In this document: positions 1-9,288 of the stretch, piece after piece
Layout: every line of letters begins with the position of its first letter
How positions within the stretch are numbered: position 1 is the first letter of the stretch
Assembly: GCF_900142325.1 (NCBI RefSeq)
Contig: NZ_FRAM01000003.1
Location: 124,001 to 188,000, forward strand
DNA: 64,000 nucleotides
DNA from: Epilithonimonas mollis
GTDB lineage: Bacteria > Bacteroidota > Bacteroidia > Flavobacteriales > Weeksellaceae
Direction: 5' to 3'
Notes under the pieces: generated by a model
What the model was told of the DNA's origin: nothing
Database searches by the model: none
What the model saw: the letters and a program-made list of their open reading frames with translations, nothing else
Position numbers and translations under genes: made by a program

Positions 1-348
1 AATAATAATGACATCCGGAGAATGCTTAACTAAGTTTTCAGTTACTTCTTTTACAATTCCGGCATTGATTCCGATCAATTCTTCTCTCGTCATTCCCGGT
101 TTTCTAGGAATTCCGGAAGTGATAACTGCCACTTTGGAACCTGCCGTTTTTGAATAATCTCCTGTTGTTCCGGTGATTTTTGTATCAAAACCATTCAGGG
201 AAGCGGTCTGCATCAGATCCATTGCCTTTCCTTCTGCAAATCCTTCCTTGATATCTACCAAAACAACCTCAGAAGCGAAGTCTTTCATTGCGATATATTC
301 TGCACAGCTTGCTCCTACTGCACCAGCTCCTACTACGGTAACTTTCAT
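1..348 (-). CDS. mdh: Malate dehydrogenase, N-terminal part (gene runs off the window)
   Basis: Read on the reverse strand from the ATG at 348, the frame stays open to the window edge (116 codons). It encodes an NAD-binding Rossmann start (MKVTVVGAGAVGAS, glycine motif GAGAVG at residues 7-12). An acidic VDI follows at the end of the second strand (residues 31-33), as in NAD-specific dehydrogenases. Next come a segment with the family signature TSGIPRKPGMTREEL and the following NAGIVKEV helix. These fit malate dehydrogenase of the lactate dehydrogenase-like group, which oxidises malate to oxaloacetate in the TCA cycle. The catalytic His/Asp half lies outside the window. It is divergent from pfkA with about 220 bp between them. 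Lactate dehydrogenase is the alternative, but the GIPRKPGM loop favours malate dehydrogenase. Confidence 0.92.
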   Translation of the reverse strand, partial: MKVTVVGAGAVGASCAEYIAMKDFASEVVLVDIKEGFAEGKAMDLMQTASLNGFDTKITGTTGDYSKTAGSKVAVITSGIPRKPGMTREELIGINAGIVKEVTENLVKHSPDVIII

Positions 349-538
349 AATTATTAAATGTATTTATATTAGTGTAAAATCCTGAATTCTATGACCGTAA
401 ATATAATAAAACTTCCAAAGCCCGAAAAAAAATTAATTCAAACATTTGTCATATTTTGACCAGATTCATTTCAATTAACCTATGATATAAATTATCTAAC
501 AATCCTGAAATGAAGCTTAAAATGTGGTTCAAAATTCG

Positions 539-546
539 TAAATTTG
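539..546 (+). promoter_or_regulatory. -7 promoter box (TAAATTTG) of pfkA
   Basis: TAAATTTG matches the Bacteroidetes -7 consensus TAnnTTTG and ends 20 bp before the pfkA ATG. No convincing -33 TTTG was found at the usual distance, so the call rests on the -7 box and its position. Confidence 0.5.
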
Positions 547-566
547 CTTAGAAAAAAATTAAAAAT

Positions 567-1553
567 ATGTCAGAAAACAACATTAAATCTATTGCGGTTC
601 TGACTTCCGGAGGTGATGCCCCGGGAATGAATGCCGCACTTAGAGCAGTTGTACGAACAGCGAATCATTTCAAAATAAACTGCTACGGAATCCGAGAAGG
701 TTACAATGGTCTTATCGCAGGTGATGTTACCAAAATGGGGCCGCGTTCCGTGAAAAATATAATTAATCAGGGCGGAACAATTCTTAAATCTGCCCGTTCC
801 AAAGAATTCATGACTTACGAAGGTCGAAAAAAAGCTTTTGAACAATGTCAGAAATTGGGAATTGATGCTTTGGTTTGTATTGGTGGAGACGGAAGTTTTA
901 CAGGAGCCAAGGTTTTCAACGAAGAATTTGGGATCAAGGTAATCGGTGTCCCTGGAACTATCGACAATGATATTTTTGGAACAGATAATACAATAGGATA
1001 CGACACGGCACTAAATACAGCAATGGATGCGATTGACAAGATCCGTGATACTGCCACTTCGCACAACAGAGTTTTTTTTGTGGAAGTGATGGGACGTGAT
1101 GCCGGATTCATCGCTCTCAACAGTGGGATTGCTACGGGTGCTCTTGACATCCTCATTCCGGAGAGAAAAGACAGCATGGAAGATCTCTTTAATACATTCA
1201 GAACGGCTGAGAAAGTCGGCAAGTCGTCAAGTGTTGTAGTTGTCGCTGAAGGTGAAGAACTTGGCAACATCTATGATCTTGCAAAAGCAACAAAAGAAGA
1301 ATTTCCAAATTATGATATCAGAGTAACCATTCTTGGACATATACAAAGAGGCGGTTCTCCAAGTTGTGCAGACAGAGTTCTTGCCAGCAACCTTGGTTAT
1401 GGTGCTGTTGTGGGTCTGATGGAAGGACGAAATAAAGTAATGGTAGGAATGCAGGCTAATAAAATAACATACACGGCCATAGAAGACGCCATTAAAAAAC
1501 ATAACGAAATCGACAAGAATTTGCTTCAGATTGCTGAGATCCTTGCGATGTAA
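567..1553 (+). CDS. pfkA: ATP-dependent 6-phosphofructokinase
   Basis: The 328-residue protein is a standard bacterial PfkA, which phosphorylates fructose 6-phosphate to the 1,6-bisphosphate in glycolysis. Visible motifs are the N-terminal ATP-binding loop LTSGGDAPGMNAA (residues 12-24), the GGDGS nucleotide loop (106-110) and PGTIDNDI (129-136), whose Asp133 corresponds to the catalytic base. MGRDAGFIA and the ILGHIQRGG substrate loop follow. Length (about 320) and domain order are normal. The ATG lies 20 bp after a TAAATTTG box. gap follows after 45 bp with no terminator between them, so the two glycolytic genes are probably cotranscribed. Confidence 0.97.
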   Translation: MSENNIKSIAVLTSGGDAPGMNAALRAVVRTANHFKINCYGIREGYNGLIAGDVTKMGPRSVKNIINQGGTILKSARSKEFMTYEGRKKAFEQCQKLGIDALVCIGGDGSFTGAKVFNEEFGIKVIGVPGTIDNDIFGTDNTIGYDTALNTAMDAIDKIRDTATSHNRVFFVEVMGRDAGFIALNSGIATGALDILIPERKDSMEDLFNTFRTAEKVGKSSSVVVVAEGEELGNIYDLAKATKEEFPNYDIRVTILGHIQRGGSPSCADRVLASNLGYGAVVGLMEGRNKVMVGMQANKITYTAIEDAIKKHNEIDKNLLQIAEILAM

Positions 1554-2603
<1,050 letters not shown>

Positions 2604-2637
2604 TCTGAATACAATTACATAAAACCCTTAAGGTTCA

Positions 2638-2672
2638 ATGCCTCTGAAAGTAATATTTTCAGAGGCATTTTT
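2638..2672 (+). terminator. Rho-independent terminator after gap
   Basis: Perfect 12-bp arms (ATGCCTCTGAAA and its complement) with a 7-nt loop are followed by a run of T, 35 bp after the gap stop codon. Confidence 0.9.
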
Positions 2673-2692
2673 ATAAATCAAGTCAATTTAAA

Positions 2693-2724
2693 CAAAAAAA
2701 AGAGCCTTTAATACCAGGCTCTTT
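2693..2724 (-). terminator. Terminator for the marC/small membrane protein unit
   Basis: On the reverse strand AAAGAGCCT and AGGCTCTTT form a hairpin followed by nine T residues. It lies 40 bp downstream of the stop of the 2765-2959 gene. Confidence 0.85.
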
Positions 2725-2764
2725 CTTATAATATTTCCAATTATAGAAATGTAAATCTTAAATT

Positions 2765-2959
2765 TTATTTTTTCTCTGCCAATTTACTCCATGTATGGAG
2801 GATATAAACTACGATAATTCCTAAAATCCCTGATGATAAAGAGAATATGAACTTGGTGTTCTCTTCATCAAAAAACCCTGCTCTCCAATCGATAGCATAA
2901 AAATTGAATCCAATAAAGAGGACAAAAAGAATAAGGAATATCTTATAAAATGTTTTCAT
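2765..2959 (-). CDS. Small two-helix membrane protein, function unknown
   Basis: This 64-residue protein has an N-terminal hydrophobic helix (about residues 4-22) and a second one (about 41-57). The polar loop between them contains DWRAGFFDEEN, and the tail is basic. I do not recognise a named family; short proteins of this architecture are common in Flavobacteriia. It begins 12 bp after the marC stop codon and shares its terminator, so the two genes are probably cotranscribed. Its role cannot be inferred beyond membrane location. Confidence 0.7.
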   Translation of the reverse strand: MKTFYKIFLILFVLFIGFNFYAIDWRAGFFDEENTKFIFSLSSGILGIIVVYILHTWSKLAEKK

Positions 2960-2971
2960 TTGTCAAGATTG

Positions 2972-3574
2972 TTAAAAGTGAATATAATTCTGAAACAGTT
3001 GTGCAAAGTTAGCAGTAAATAATTTAATAGAGATAGCCAAAAGAACAATTCCAAAAACTTTTTGCAATACCTGTAGTGATCCCTCGCCCATTTTTCTTTC
3101 GATCCATGGCGCAAGTTTGAGTACAATATATACCAGAATTGTATTGAGCACAATTCCAAATATGATATTGATATCATGATATTCTGCTCTTAAAGATAAA
3201 GTGGTTGTAAGCGTTCCGGCACCTGCTATGAGCGGAAAAGCAATCGGAACAATTGATGCTGCCTGCGGCTGATTGGTTTTATGAATTTCTATCCCGAGTA
3301 TCATTTCGATTGCAATTATAAAAATTACAAATGCCCCGGCAATAGCAAAAGAATTGACATCAACACCAATAAATTTCAGGATATTATTTCCAATAAAAAG
3401 AAAAGAAATCATCAATAATCCTGCAACAATAGCGGCTTTTTCAGATTCTATTTTTCCGAATTTCTGTCGCAATGAAACAATAATCGGGACAGAACCTAAA
3501 ATATCAATTACCGCAAACAAAACCATAAAAGCGGTCATTGTTTCTTTGATCGAAAATTCTCCTAAAAACTCCAT
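2972..3574 (-). CDS. MarC family (UPF0056) integral membrane protein
   Basis: The 200-residue protein has about six hydrophobic segments and the MarC family pattern: an N-terminal ETMTAFMVLFAVIDILGSVPI helix, IIAIEMILGIE, then QAASIVPIAFPLIAGAGTLTT. The PLIAGAGT motif is characteristic of MarC/SNARE-associated permeases of the NAAT family. The original proposal of multiple antibiotic resistance for MarC was not upheld, and the transported substrate is unknown. A TATTTTTG box lies 21 bp upstream of the ATG. The gene leads a two-gene unit with the small membrane protein at 2765-2959. Confidence 0.88.
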   Translation of the reverse strand: MEFLGEFSIKETMTAFMVLFAVIDILGSVPIIVSLRQKFGKIESEKAAIVAGLLMISFLFIGNNILKFIGVDVNSFAIAGAFVIFIIAIEMILGIEIHKTNQPQAASIVPIAFPLIAGAGTLTTTLSLRAEYHDINIIFGIVLNTILVYIVLKLAPWIERKMGEGSLQVLQKVFGIVLLAISIKLFTANFAQLFQNYIHF

Positions 3575-3595
3575 AATTTAATTTTAAAGATTTCG

Positions 3596-3603
3596 CAAAA
3601 ATA
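3596..3603 (-). promoter_or_regulatory. -7 promoter box (TATTTTTG) of the marC-like gene
   Basis: On the reverse strand TATTTTTG fits TAnnTTTG and ends 21 bp upstream of the start codon at 3574. No clear -33 element was found. Confidence 0.45.
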
Positions 3604-3624
3604 AGAAATATTTTTGAAAATTTC

Positions 3625-5361
3625 TTAAAGACATTTATAGACTTCTTTTATTTCATCAAAGAGTTCTATTTGTTTTTCTTTTGATGAAAAAGGCGAATAC
3701 CTTTCAACAGTGATCATAGTAATTAACTGATCATATTTTTCAGTGTAAGTATTTCCAAAATCGGATTGGAGATAGTCTGCAAATGATTTGGAGTAATGAT
3801 CTCTACAATAGCGATCTGCATCACTTTTAAGTTCTTCAAAAGCCTGGAAAAATTTTGCGGAATCATTCTCTTCCAGAATTTTTTGGAGATAAATAAAGTA
3901 AGATTCGGTATCGAATTTCTTTTTATTTCTAAGCAACGCCTCGGTTTCCTCGATATTGACAATCGGTGCAATCGGCAGATTTTTTTTCTCAGCCTCTTTT
4001 TTCTTTTTTTCTTTATATCTTTTAAATATAAAACCAAAAAAAACTGAACCAAAGATCACGATCAGCAGATTACCGATAATTCCGTACCAGTTCACCGTTT
4101 TATGCTCTTCAATTTTGAGCTTTTTGGTATTCATAACAGGCGAGTCGACTCTATCAAGAACATTGTTTGTATATTCATTAACTTTCTGAAGCGTGGATTT
4201 TGCGTTGGCAATATCCTGAGCATTGACGGTATTCAGTAATAGATATCTTGATGCAATCTCCATATATTTCTCTTCTTTCGGGTCAAAGTAAGAAAAATCC
4301 TCAATCGCAATTTTCAGATCACCTCTTTTCTTTGGAATAATCACATACTGCGCTTCGATATCTCCTTCCAGTCCGTCTTTAGTCGCCAACGAATTATTAA
4401 TAATCTTGGGCTCAAAGGTTTCGTAATCTGCAGAAGGCAGAATTTTGGGTAAAATCGACGGTGAAAGATTTCCACTTCCGCTGACTTTCACGCTGATATT
4501 AAACGCTTTATTGATTTCGAAATTTTCTTTATTCTTATCAATCAATTCTACTTTTACATCATATTTTCCAACGGCATTATTGAAATTTGCAGGAGCGCCT
4601 TCCGGCAATTTCTTCACATTGATTTTAACTTTGTTGGAAACCAGCGTATTTTTATGATTTTTAAAAGGAATCTCAGCAGGCGGAACTTCCACATAACCTG
4701 TCACTTTTGGGATAATGACAAACATAGCTACGATCTGGGAAGAAAAATCATTGTCAGTCTCTTCGATAGATTCGTCAAAATTTGCAATGGACCGAATGAC
4801 AAAATTTTTTGTTGGCTCAAACTTAGCAGGCTCCAAGTGGCGAAAACCGGAAATATTTTTGGAATATGCTTTAATAATTCCTATGACGGGTTCATTTTTG
4901 TAAACTTCTTTGTCAGAGACCTGCATATTCAGATACATGTTTTTCGATGGATTCTGGCTTGCAAGCGGTTTTTTCTCGGCTTCTTTTACCAACACGTCGA
5001 TAGGCTCGGTTTTATAAACCTTTCCGTTTACACGTACCAGCGCAGATCCGACACGCAGATTACCTGGCTGTTTCGGATCCAGAGAAATCTGACAGACAAT
5101 CTGGTTGATTCGTATTTTCTTAATGGGATCTATGAAAGTGCTCTGTTCTGAAGAAACAGCATAATCAAATTTTGAAAAGTCCGGAAGCTTTATAGGCGTC
5201 TCCTGAATAAGATCTTCTCCAAAAATTTCTAAAACAACAGTAAAAACAAATGGATTATTGACACGCGCCTCTTTCGTGTTAACCTCAGAATAAAGATTAA
5301 CCTGAGCAAACGAATAAACCGATGCCAGCAGGAATAATATGTATAAATTTTTTCTTATCAT
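3625..5361 (-). CDS. batD: BatD family protein (oxygen-tolerance operon)
   Basis: The 578-residue protein starts with a Sec signal peptide (about residues 1-19, ending YSFAQ). It continues as repeated beta-sandwich domains of the BatD type. A single transmembrane helix near residues 420-440 (WYGIIGNLLIVIFGSVFFGFIF) precedes a basic linker and a helical cytoplasmic tail. BatD-like proteins belong to the aerotolerance operon and are thought to act with von Willebrand-domain partners at the cytoplasmic membrane; the molecular role is not settled. The start codon directly abuts the batC stop, so the genes are translationally linked. The usual batA/batB partners are not next to it. Confidence 0.88.
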   Translation of the reverse strand: MIRKNLYILFLLASVYSFAQVNLYSEVNTKEARVNNPFVFTVVLEIFGEDLIQETPIKLPDFSKFDYAVSSEQSTFIDPIKKIRINQIVCQISLDPKQPGNLRVGSALVRVNGKVYKTEPIDVLVKEAEKKPLASQNPSKNMYLNMQVSDKEVYKNEPVIGIIKAYSKNISGFRHLEPAKFEPTKNFVIRSIANFDESIEETDNDFSSQIVAMFVIIPKVTGYVEVPPAEIPFKNHKNTLVSNKVKINVKKLPEGAPANFNNAVGKYDVKVELIDKNKENFEINKAFNISVKVSGSGNLSPSILPKILPSADYETFEPKIINNSLATKDGLEGDIEAQYVIIPKKRGDLKIAIEDFSYFDPKEEKYMEIASRYLLLNTVNAQDIANAKSTLQKVNEYTNNVLDRVDSPVMNTKKLKIEEHKTVNWYGIIGNLLIVIFGSVFFGFIFKRYKEKKKKEAEKKNLPIAPIVNIEETEALLRNKKKFDTESYFIYLQKILEENDSAKFFQAFEELKSDADRYCRDHYSKSFADYLQSDFGNTYTEKYDQLITMITVERYSPFSSKEKQIELFDEIKEVYKCL

Positions 5362-6096
5362 TTACCAATCTTTTTCGTTGCTTTGGGGCATCGAATTGGC
5401 TCTTTTATTTAAAATTCTTCTTGCAGTTTCTCTCTCGCGGTTTTCTATCTCTCGCAAAATCATTTTTTCTGCTTCTTCTGGGATTTTATTTTCCTCTTTT
5501 TTTGGCTGATCCGGCTTTCCCTGACTTTCTCCTTTTTTCTGATCGCCCTGTCCGTTTTGCTGATCCTTTTTCTGATTGCCTTTCCCAGCCTCATCATGAT
5601 TCTTCTGATCTTTACCCTTGCCTTTTCCTTTGTTGGGATCCTTCTTTTGCTTTTCTTTATTTTCCTTGTTTTTCAACATTGCGATTTCGTAGTTTTTACG
5701 GATAGCTTCGTTGTATGGATCTTGTTTCAGTGCCTGTTTATAATAATCTGCTGCCCGTTCGGCATTGTTGGACTGCATAGAGACATTTCCCAGATTATAA
5801 AGTGCTGCTGCTTTTTCGTATTTGCTTTTCGTCAGTTTTGTTGCTTTTTGATATTCCGCGGATGCTTCTTCATATTTTTTACTTTTATAAAGAGAATTTC
5901 CCAGGTTATAATGCGCTGTGTAACTTCCACTTTTCTCAGCTATGGCTTCCAGATATTTACCGGATGCTGCATTGTATTCTTTTGCATCGAATTTTTTATT
6001 CCCCTCGTAAACAAGTGCATTGTAACTTTTCTGTGCCATCAAAATCTGGGAAGAAAAAACAAAGTATGTCGCGAGTAAAATAAATCTAAAATCCAT
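5362..6096 (-). CDS. batC: BatC-type TPR protein
   Basis: This 244-residue protein has a signal peptide (about 1-21, ending ILMAQ). About three tetratricopeptide repeats follow at residues 24-140, with YNLGNSLYKSKKYEEA and LYNLGNVSMQSNNAERA as clear TPR helices. The rest is a very hydrophilic Lys/Gln/Gly-rich region (about 145-205) and a helical, charged C terminus. This layout matches BatC of the Bacteroidetes aerotolerance operon, a periplasmic scaffold. It lies directly before batD with zero spacing. TAATTTTG sits only 5 bp upstream of the ATG, so transcription seems to begin at this gene rather than at an upstream batA/batB. Confidence 0.87.
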   Translation of the reverse strand: MDFRFILLATYFVFSSQILMAQKSYNALVYEGNKKFDAKEYNAASGKYLEAIAEKSGSYTAHYNLGNSLYKSKKYEEASAEYQKATKLTKSKYEKAAALYNLGNVSMQSNNAERAADYYKQALKQDPYNEAIRKNYEIAMLKNKENKEKQKKDPNKGKGKGKDQKNHDEAGKGNQKKDQQNGQGDQKKGESQGKPDQPKKEENKIPEEAEKMILREIENRERETARRILNKRANSMPQSNEKDW

Positions 6097-6101
6097 TGCT
6101 A

Positions 6102-6109
6102 CAAAATTA
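6102..6109 (-). promoter_or_regulatory. -7 box (TAATTTTG) immediately before batC
   Basis: TAATTTTG on the reverse strand is followed by 5 nt and then the batC ATG. This spacing puts the transcription start at or next to the start codon, so the mRNA is probably leaderless or nearly so. Confidence 0.5.
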
Positions 6110-6221
6110 TCCGTTTTATTGTTAAAATCAATACTTTAAAAGTTAAAATTGGGTTAAATAAATCTTATATAAACGCCTTAAAACAAGGATTTTTTGTAGA
6201 TATAATTCTACAAAACGCAAC

Positions 6222-6254
6222 AAAAAACCATTGAAAATAGTCCAATGGTTTTTA
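6222..6254. terminator. Bidirectional hairpin terminator between the ABC exporter and batCD
   Basis: AAACCATTG and CAATGGTTT arms are flanked by A and T runs on opposite sides, so it can act on either strand. Its likely use is for the reverse-strand ABC operon ending at 6357. A smaller stem (TTTTGTAGA/TCTACAAAA) lies about 30 bp away at 6193-6213. Confidence 0.65.
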
Positions 6255-6356
6255 TTTGAATGTAGTTTAAATAAAATAAAATCTAAAAATAACTTTAAAT
6301 AAATAAATTTAAATATTATAAATCAATATCTTAAAATATTGTATTTAAAGTAATTT

Positions 6357-7205
6357 CTACCAGTCTTTCTTTTTTAGAATCATATAACTTCCACTAATAA
6401 AAATAATTGACCAGATTATACAGGAAACAACACTTGCGATTGGGTATTCAAACTTGAATTCCATTCCGATTAGTTCTGCCATTTTAGTTCTTATGAGAGG
6501 ATTGGGAATTAAATCGGACATGCTTTCTAACGGAAGATAGTCTGTAATAAAATGATGGTTCATTTCCAGCTTTTCTCTTTCGACCGGGTTTTGAGCCTTA
6601 GTTATAAATGATATTCTTTCTAAAAATTTTAATATTCCCTCGATTACCGAAAACATAAAAAATCCAAGGAATACAAAAATCGACTTTCTGAAAAGAACAG
6701 AGAGAAACATCAGAAAAGAAAAAAAAGTAAACAGCTTCAGGAAATAATTAAAGATAAAATAAATCTCTTTAAAAATCAGTGCATTTTCCTGAGTCGAGGA
6801 ATAACTTTTTCCTAAAATAAAAGTAGTGATGAAAACAACCAAAGTTGAGAATCCTGTGAAAATTACTATCGTGAGTAATTTGGATGCAATGAATTCTTCT
6901 CGGCTCAGCCCGTCAATTATGTTTTGTTTAAACATTCTGTTACTGAACTCCTGGCATATAGAAAACACAATGATACAGCCAAGAAAAATCTTCAGCAGGC
7001 CAACAATATACGTTGTGAAATTCCAGATCCGTGGAAAATCATACATCCCCTGCTCTTTCAGATTGATCTTGATTCCGGCAAAATCAAAATCAATTAATCC
7101 TATCAATAACAGCAGTATAAGTATAACAAAATACAATCCTGCGAATATCCTGAATGGATTGTAATTCAGATTTTTGAGGTATTCTAATTTTAAAAGGCGT
7201 ATCAT
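6357..7205 (-). CDS. ABC-2 type transporter permease
   Basis: The 282-residue protein has about six predicted membrane segments: near residues 20-40, 65-85, 110-130, 150-170, 173-190 and a C-terminal helix before the KKKDW end. It resembles ABC-2 permeases of the BcrB/gliding-motility class. It overlaps the upstream ATP-binding gene by 4 bp (7202-7205), so translation is probably coupled and the two form one exporter. The substrate cannot be told from sequence; peptide or lipid-targeting antibiotic export is common for this BcrAB-like layout, but that is inference. Confidence 0.82.
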   Translation of the reverse strand: MIRLLKLEYLKNLNYNPFRIFAGLYFVILILLLLIGLIDFDFAGIKINLKEQGMYDFPRIWNFTTYIVGLLKIFLGCIIVFSICQEFSNRMFKQNIIDGLSREEFIASKLLTIVIFTGFSTLVVFITTFILGKSYSSTQENALIFKEIYFIFNYFLKLFTFFSFLMFLSVLFRKSIFVFLGFFMFSVIEGILKFLERISFITKAQNPVEREKLEMNHHFITDYLPLESMSDLIPNPLIRTKMAELIGMEFKFEYPIASVVSCIIWSIIFISGSYMILKKKDW

Positions 7206-8101
7206 AGGTTATTCTGTTTTACAAGTTCCAGGAATTGTGTTTCCAGACTTTCTTTTTTCTTCTGAAGATGAGAAAGTGAAATTCCTTTTTCAAATAATTT
7301 TTTGTTAAGTTCCGAAGCAGAAATATCTTCAGAAATCTGCGCAATAATTAGATTCCCATGATCTTTTACGGATGAAAAAACGCCAAAAGATTCTAACGCC
7401 GAAATCAGGACCTGTTTATCATCCGCTTTCAGTTCAAAAAATCCTTTTGTATTGCTCATAGCATCCACAGAACCGGAATAGATCGCTGTCCCCTGCTTGA
7501 GAACGATAACATGCGAGCATATTTTTTCGATCTCGTCCAGGAGATGGCTTGCAACGATAATTGTAGTTCCGGATTTGGCAATCTTGTTGATAATATCCCG
7601 GATCTGTATGATCCCTTCCGGATCCAGTCCGTTCGTCGGCTCGTCCAGAATCAGAACTTCAGGTTTTGCGAGTAAAGCCGAGGCAATTGCCAAACGCTGC
7701 TTCATCCCCAGGGAATATGTTTTGAATGCATCTTTTTTCCTGGCCAGAAGATTGACAACATCCAAAACCTCATCAATCCGGTTAATTGAAACGCCTTTTA
7801 TCGTTGCAACAATTTCAAGGTTTTTCTCGGCACTCAGATAAGGATAAAAATTAGGCTGTTCGATGATCGCACCGATTTTTTTCAGCGAATCTGTATCTGT
7901 TCCTTCTTTTCCGAACCATTTCCAGCTGCCGGAAGTCGGATTAATTGTAGAAAGCAACATGCCGAAAGTCGTGGATTTTCCACTTCCGTTAGGGCCTAAA
8001 AGGCCATAGACATTACCTTTTTCTACATCGAAGGAAATATTGTTAACCGCAATCTGTTTGAATTTTTTGGTTAAGTTTTTTACTTCCAGAATTTTTTCCA
8101 T
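7202..8101 (-). CDS. ABC transporter ATP-binding protein (BcrA/CcmA-like)
   Basis: The 299-residue ATPase has a Walker A GLLGPNGSGKST (residues 34-45), the Q-loop region GAIIEQPNFYPYLSAEKNL, a signature YSLGMKQRLAIA, Walker B VLILDEPTNGLDP and the H-loop ASHLLDEIE. The C-terminal extension of about 80 residues is typical of BcrA-type ATPases. It powers the permease encoded by the overlapping downstream gene. I found no two-component system or sensor next to it. Confidence 0.93.
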   Translation of the reverse strand: MEKILEVKNLTKKFKQIAVNNISFDVEKGNVYGLLGPNGSGKSTTFGMLLSTINPTSGSWKWFGKEGTDTDSLKKIGAIIEQPNFYPYLSAEKNLEIVATIKGVSINRIDEVLDVVNLLARKKDAFKTYSLGMKQRLAIASALLAKPEVLILDEPTNGLDPEGIIQIRDIINKIAKSGTTIIVASHLLDEIEKICSHVIVLKQGTAIYSGSVDAMSNTKGFFELKADDKQVLISALESFGVFSSVKDHGNLIIAQISEDISASELNKKLFEKGISLSHLQKKKESLETQFLELVKQNNL

Positions 8102-8164
8102 CTGATATTTTTTTAATACTAGTATGAGGAATCGGAAAATAGTTACATGTAATCGAAAAGATAA

Positions 8165-8193
8165 AATAAAAAAAGCCTGAAAAATCAGGCTTT
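8165..8193 (-). terminator. Terminator after the SPFH gene
   Basis: On the reverse strand AAAGCCTGA and TCAGGCTTT form a hairpin followed by T residues, within 35 bp of the stop of the 8199-9128 gene. Confidence 0.85.
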
Positions 8194-8198
8194 AGAAT

Positions 8199-9128
8199 TT
8201 ATAAAAACTTTGGATTTTGCTTATTAGGCTTGGAAGTATCCACATCATCAATTTTCTTAGAAACAGCCATTGCAGCAACAAGATCATTCAGCATTGTGCT
8301 GGCAGCAGTTGGCGTATTTGGAAGCAAGACGAGATTAGATCTGTTGTTTGCACCAATGGATTGCAGGGTGTCATAATGCTGAGTCACTACAATAAGAGCC
8401 GAGGCTTCGTGTGCCTCGATCTGAACGCTGTTCAGCATTTTCACTGATTCTTCAAGACCTTTGGCGATCTCTCTTCTTTGATCCGCAATCCCTTGCCCTT
8501 GCAGCTTTTTAGATTCGGCTTCAGCTTTTGCAACGGCAACTATTCTTATTCTTTGCGCTTCAGATTCATATTCAGCAGCAGTTTTTTCTCGCTCGGCAGC
8601 ATTGATCCTGTTCATGGCATGTTTTACCTGCTCATCCGGATCTATGTCAGTAACCAAAGCTTTGATAATATCATAACCATAGCTGTTCATAGCTTCCTGA
8701 AGTTCGCCTTTTACAGCCACAGCGATATCATCTTTTTTTACAAAAACATCATCCAGCTTCATTTTTGGAACTTCTGCTCTTACAACGTCGAAAACAAAAG
8801 AAGTGATCTGTGCTTCCGGATTTTCGAGTCTGTAATAAGCATCCCCAACCTGTGTTCTGATAACCTGATACTGAACAGAAACTTTCATTTTAATGAAAAC
8901 ATTATCCAATGTTTTTGTATCGATGATGACATCAAGCTGCTGGATTCTCAGATTCATTCTTTTAGTAATCTGATCTATGAAAGGAATCTTCAGATGAAGA
9001 CCTGCATGTCTCACTGTCAGGAATTTTCCCAAACGTTCAACAATCGCAGCACTTTCCTGCTTTACAGTAAAAAAAGACGCCAATAAAGTAATCAGACCAA
9101 AAAAGATAATAACCCAGATAAATATCAT
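8199..9128 (-). CDS. SPFH/band 7 (stomatin-like) membrane protein, QmcA type
   Basis: The 309-residue protein has one N-terminal membrane helix (about residues 1-18). An SPFH domain follows, with VKQESAAIVERLGKF, GLHLKIPFID and FDVVRAEVPKMKLDDVFVKKDDIA. A long Ala/Glu-rich coiled-coil comes next (about residues 170-235, AAEREKTAAEYESEAQRIR). These features match the stomatin/QmcA family, which forms large membrane rings and organises membrane microdomains and protease complexes. It lacks an adjacent NfeD partner here and appears monocistronic. A second, divergent SPFH protein is encoded at 12102. Confidence 0.9.
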   Translation of the reverse strand: MIFIWVIIFFGLITLLASFFTVKQESAAIVERLGKFLTVRHAGLHLKIPFIDQITKRMNLRIQQLDVIIDTKTLDNVFIKMKVSVQYQVIRTQVGDAYYRLENPEAQITSFVFDVVRAEVPKMKLDDVFVKKDDIAVAVKGELQEAMNSYGYDIIKALVTDIDPDEQVKHAMNRINAAEREKTAAEYESEAQRIRIVAVAKAEAESKKLQGQGIADQRREIAKGLEESVKMLNSVQIEAHEASALIVVTQHYDTLQSIGANNRSNLVLLPNTPTAASTMLNDLVAAMAVSKKIDDVDTSKPNKQNPKFL

Positions 9129-9261
9129 AATGTAAATTTTTTTAAAGATAATGCTTTCAAAATAAAATTCAAAACAGAATCATAAATAATATTATTCCAT
9201 AATAAATTAAAAAATTAATATCAAAAAGAGTAATAAATTCACATTATTTTGAAACATTTTT

Positions 9262-9269
9262 TAAATTTG
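9262..9269 (+). promoter_or_regulatory. -7 box (TAAATTTG) of the PNGase F-like gene
   Basis: TAAATTTG fits TAnnTTTG and lies 19 bp before the ATG at 9289. A TTTG occurs at 9248-9251, but only 10 bp away, too close to be a normal -33 element. Confidence 0.45.
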
Positions 9270-9288
9270 TGATAATAATAAATCTAAT

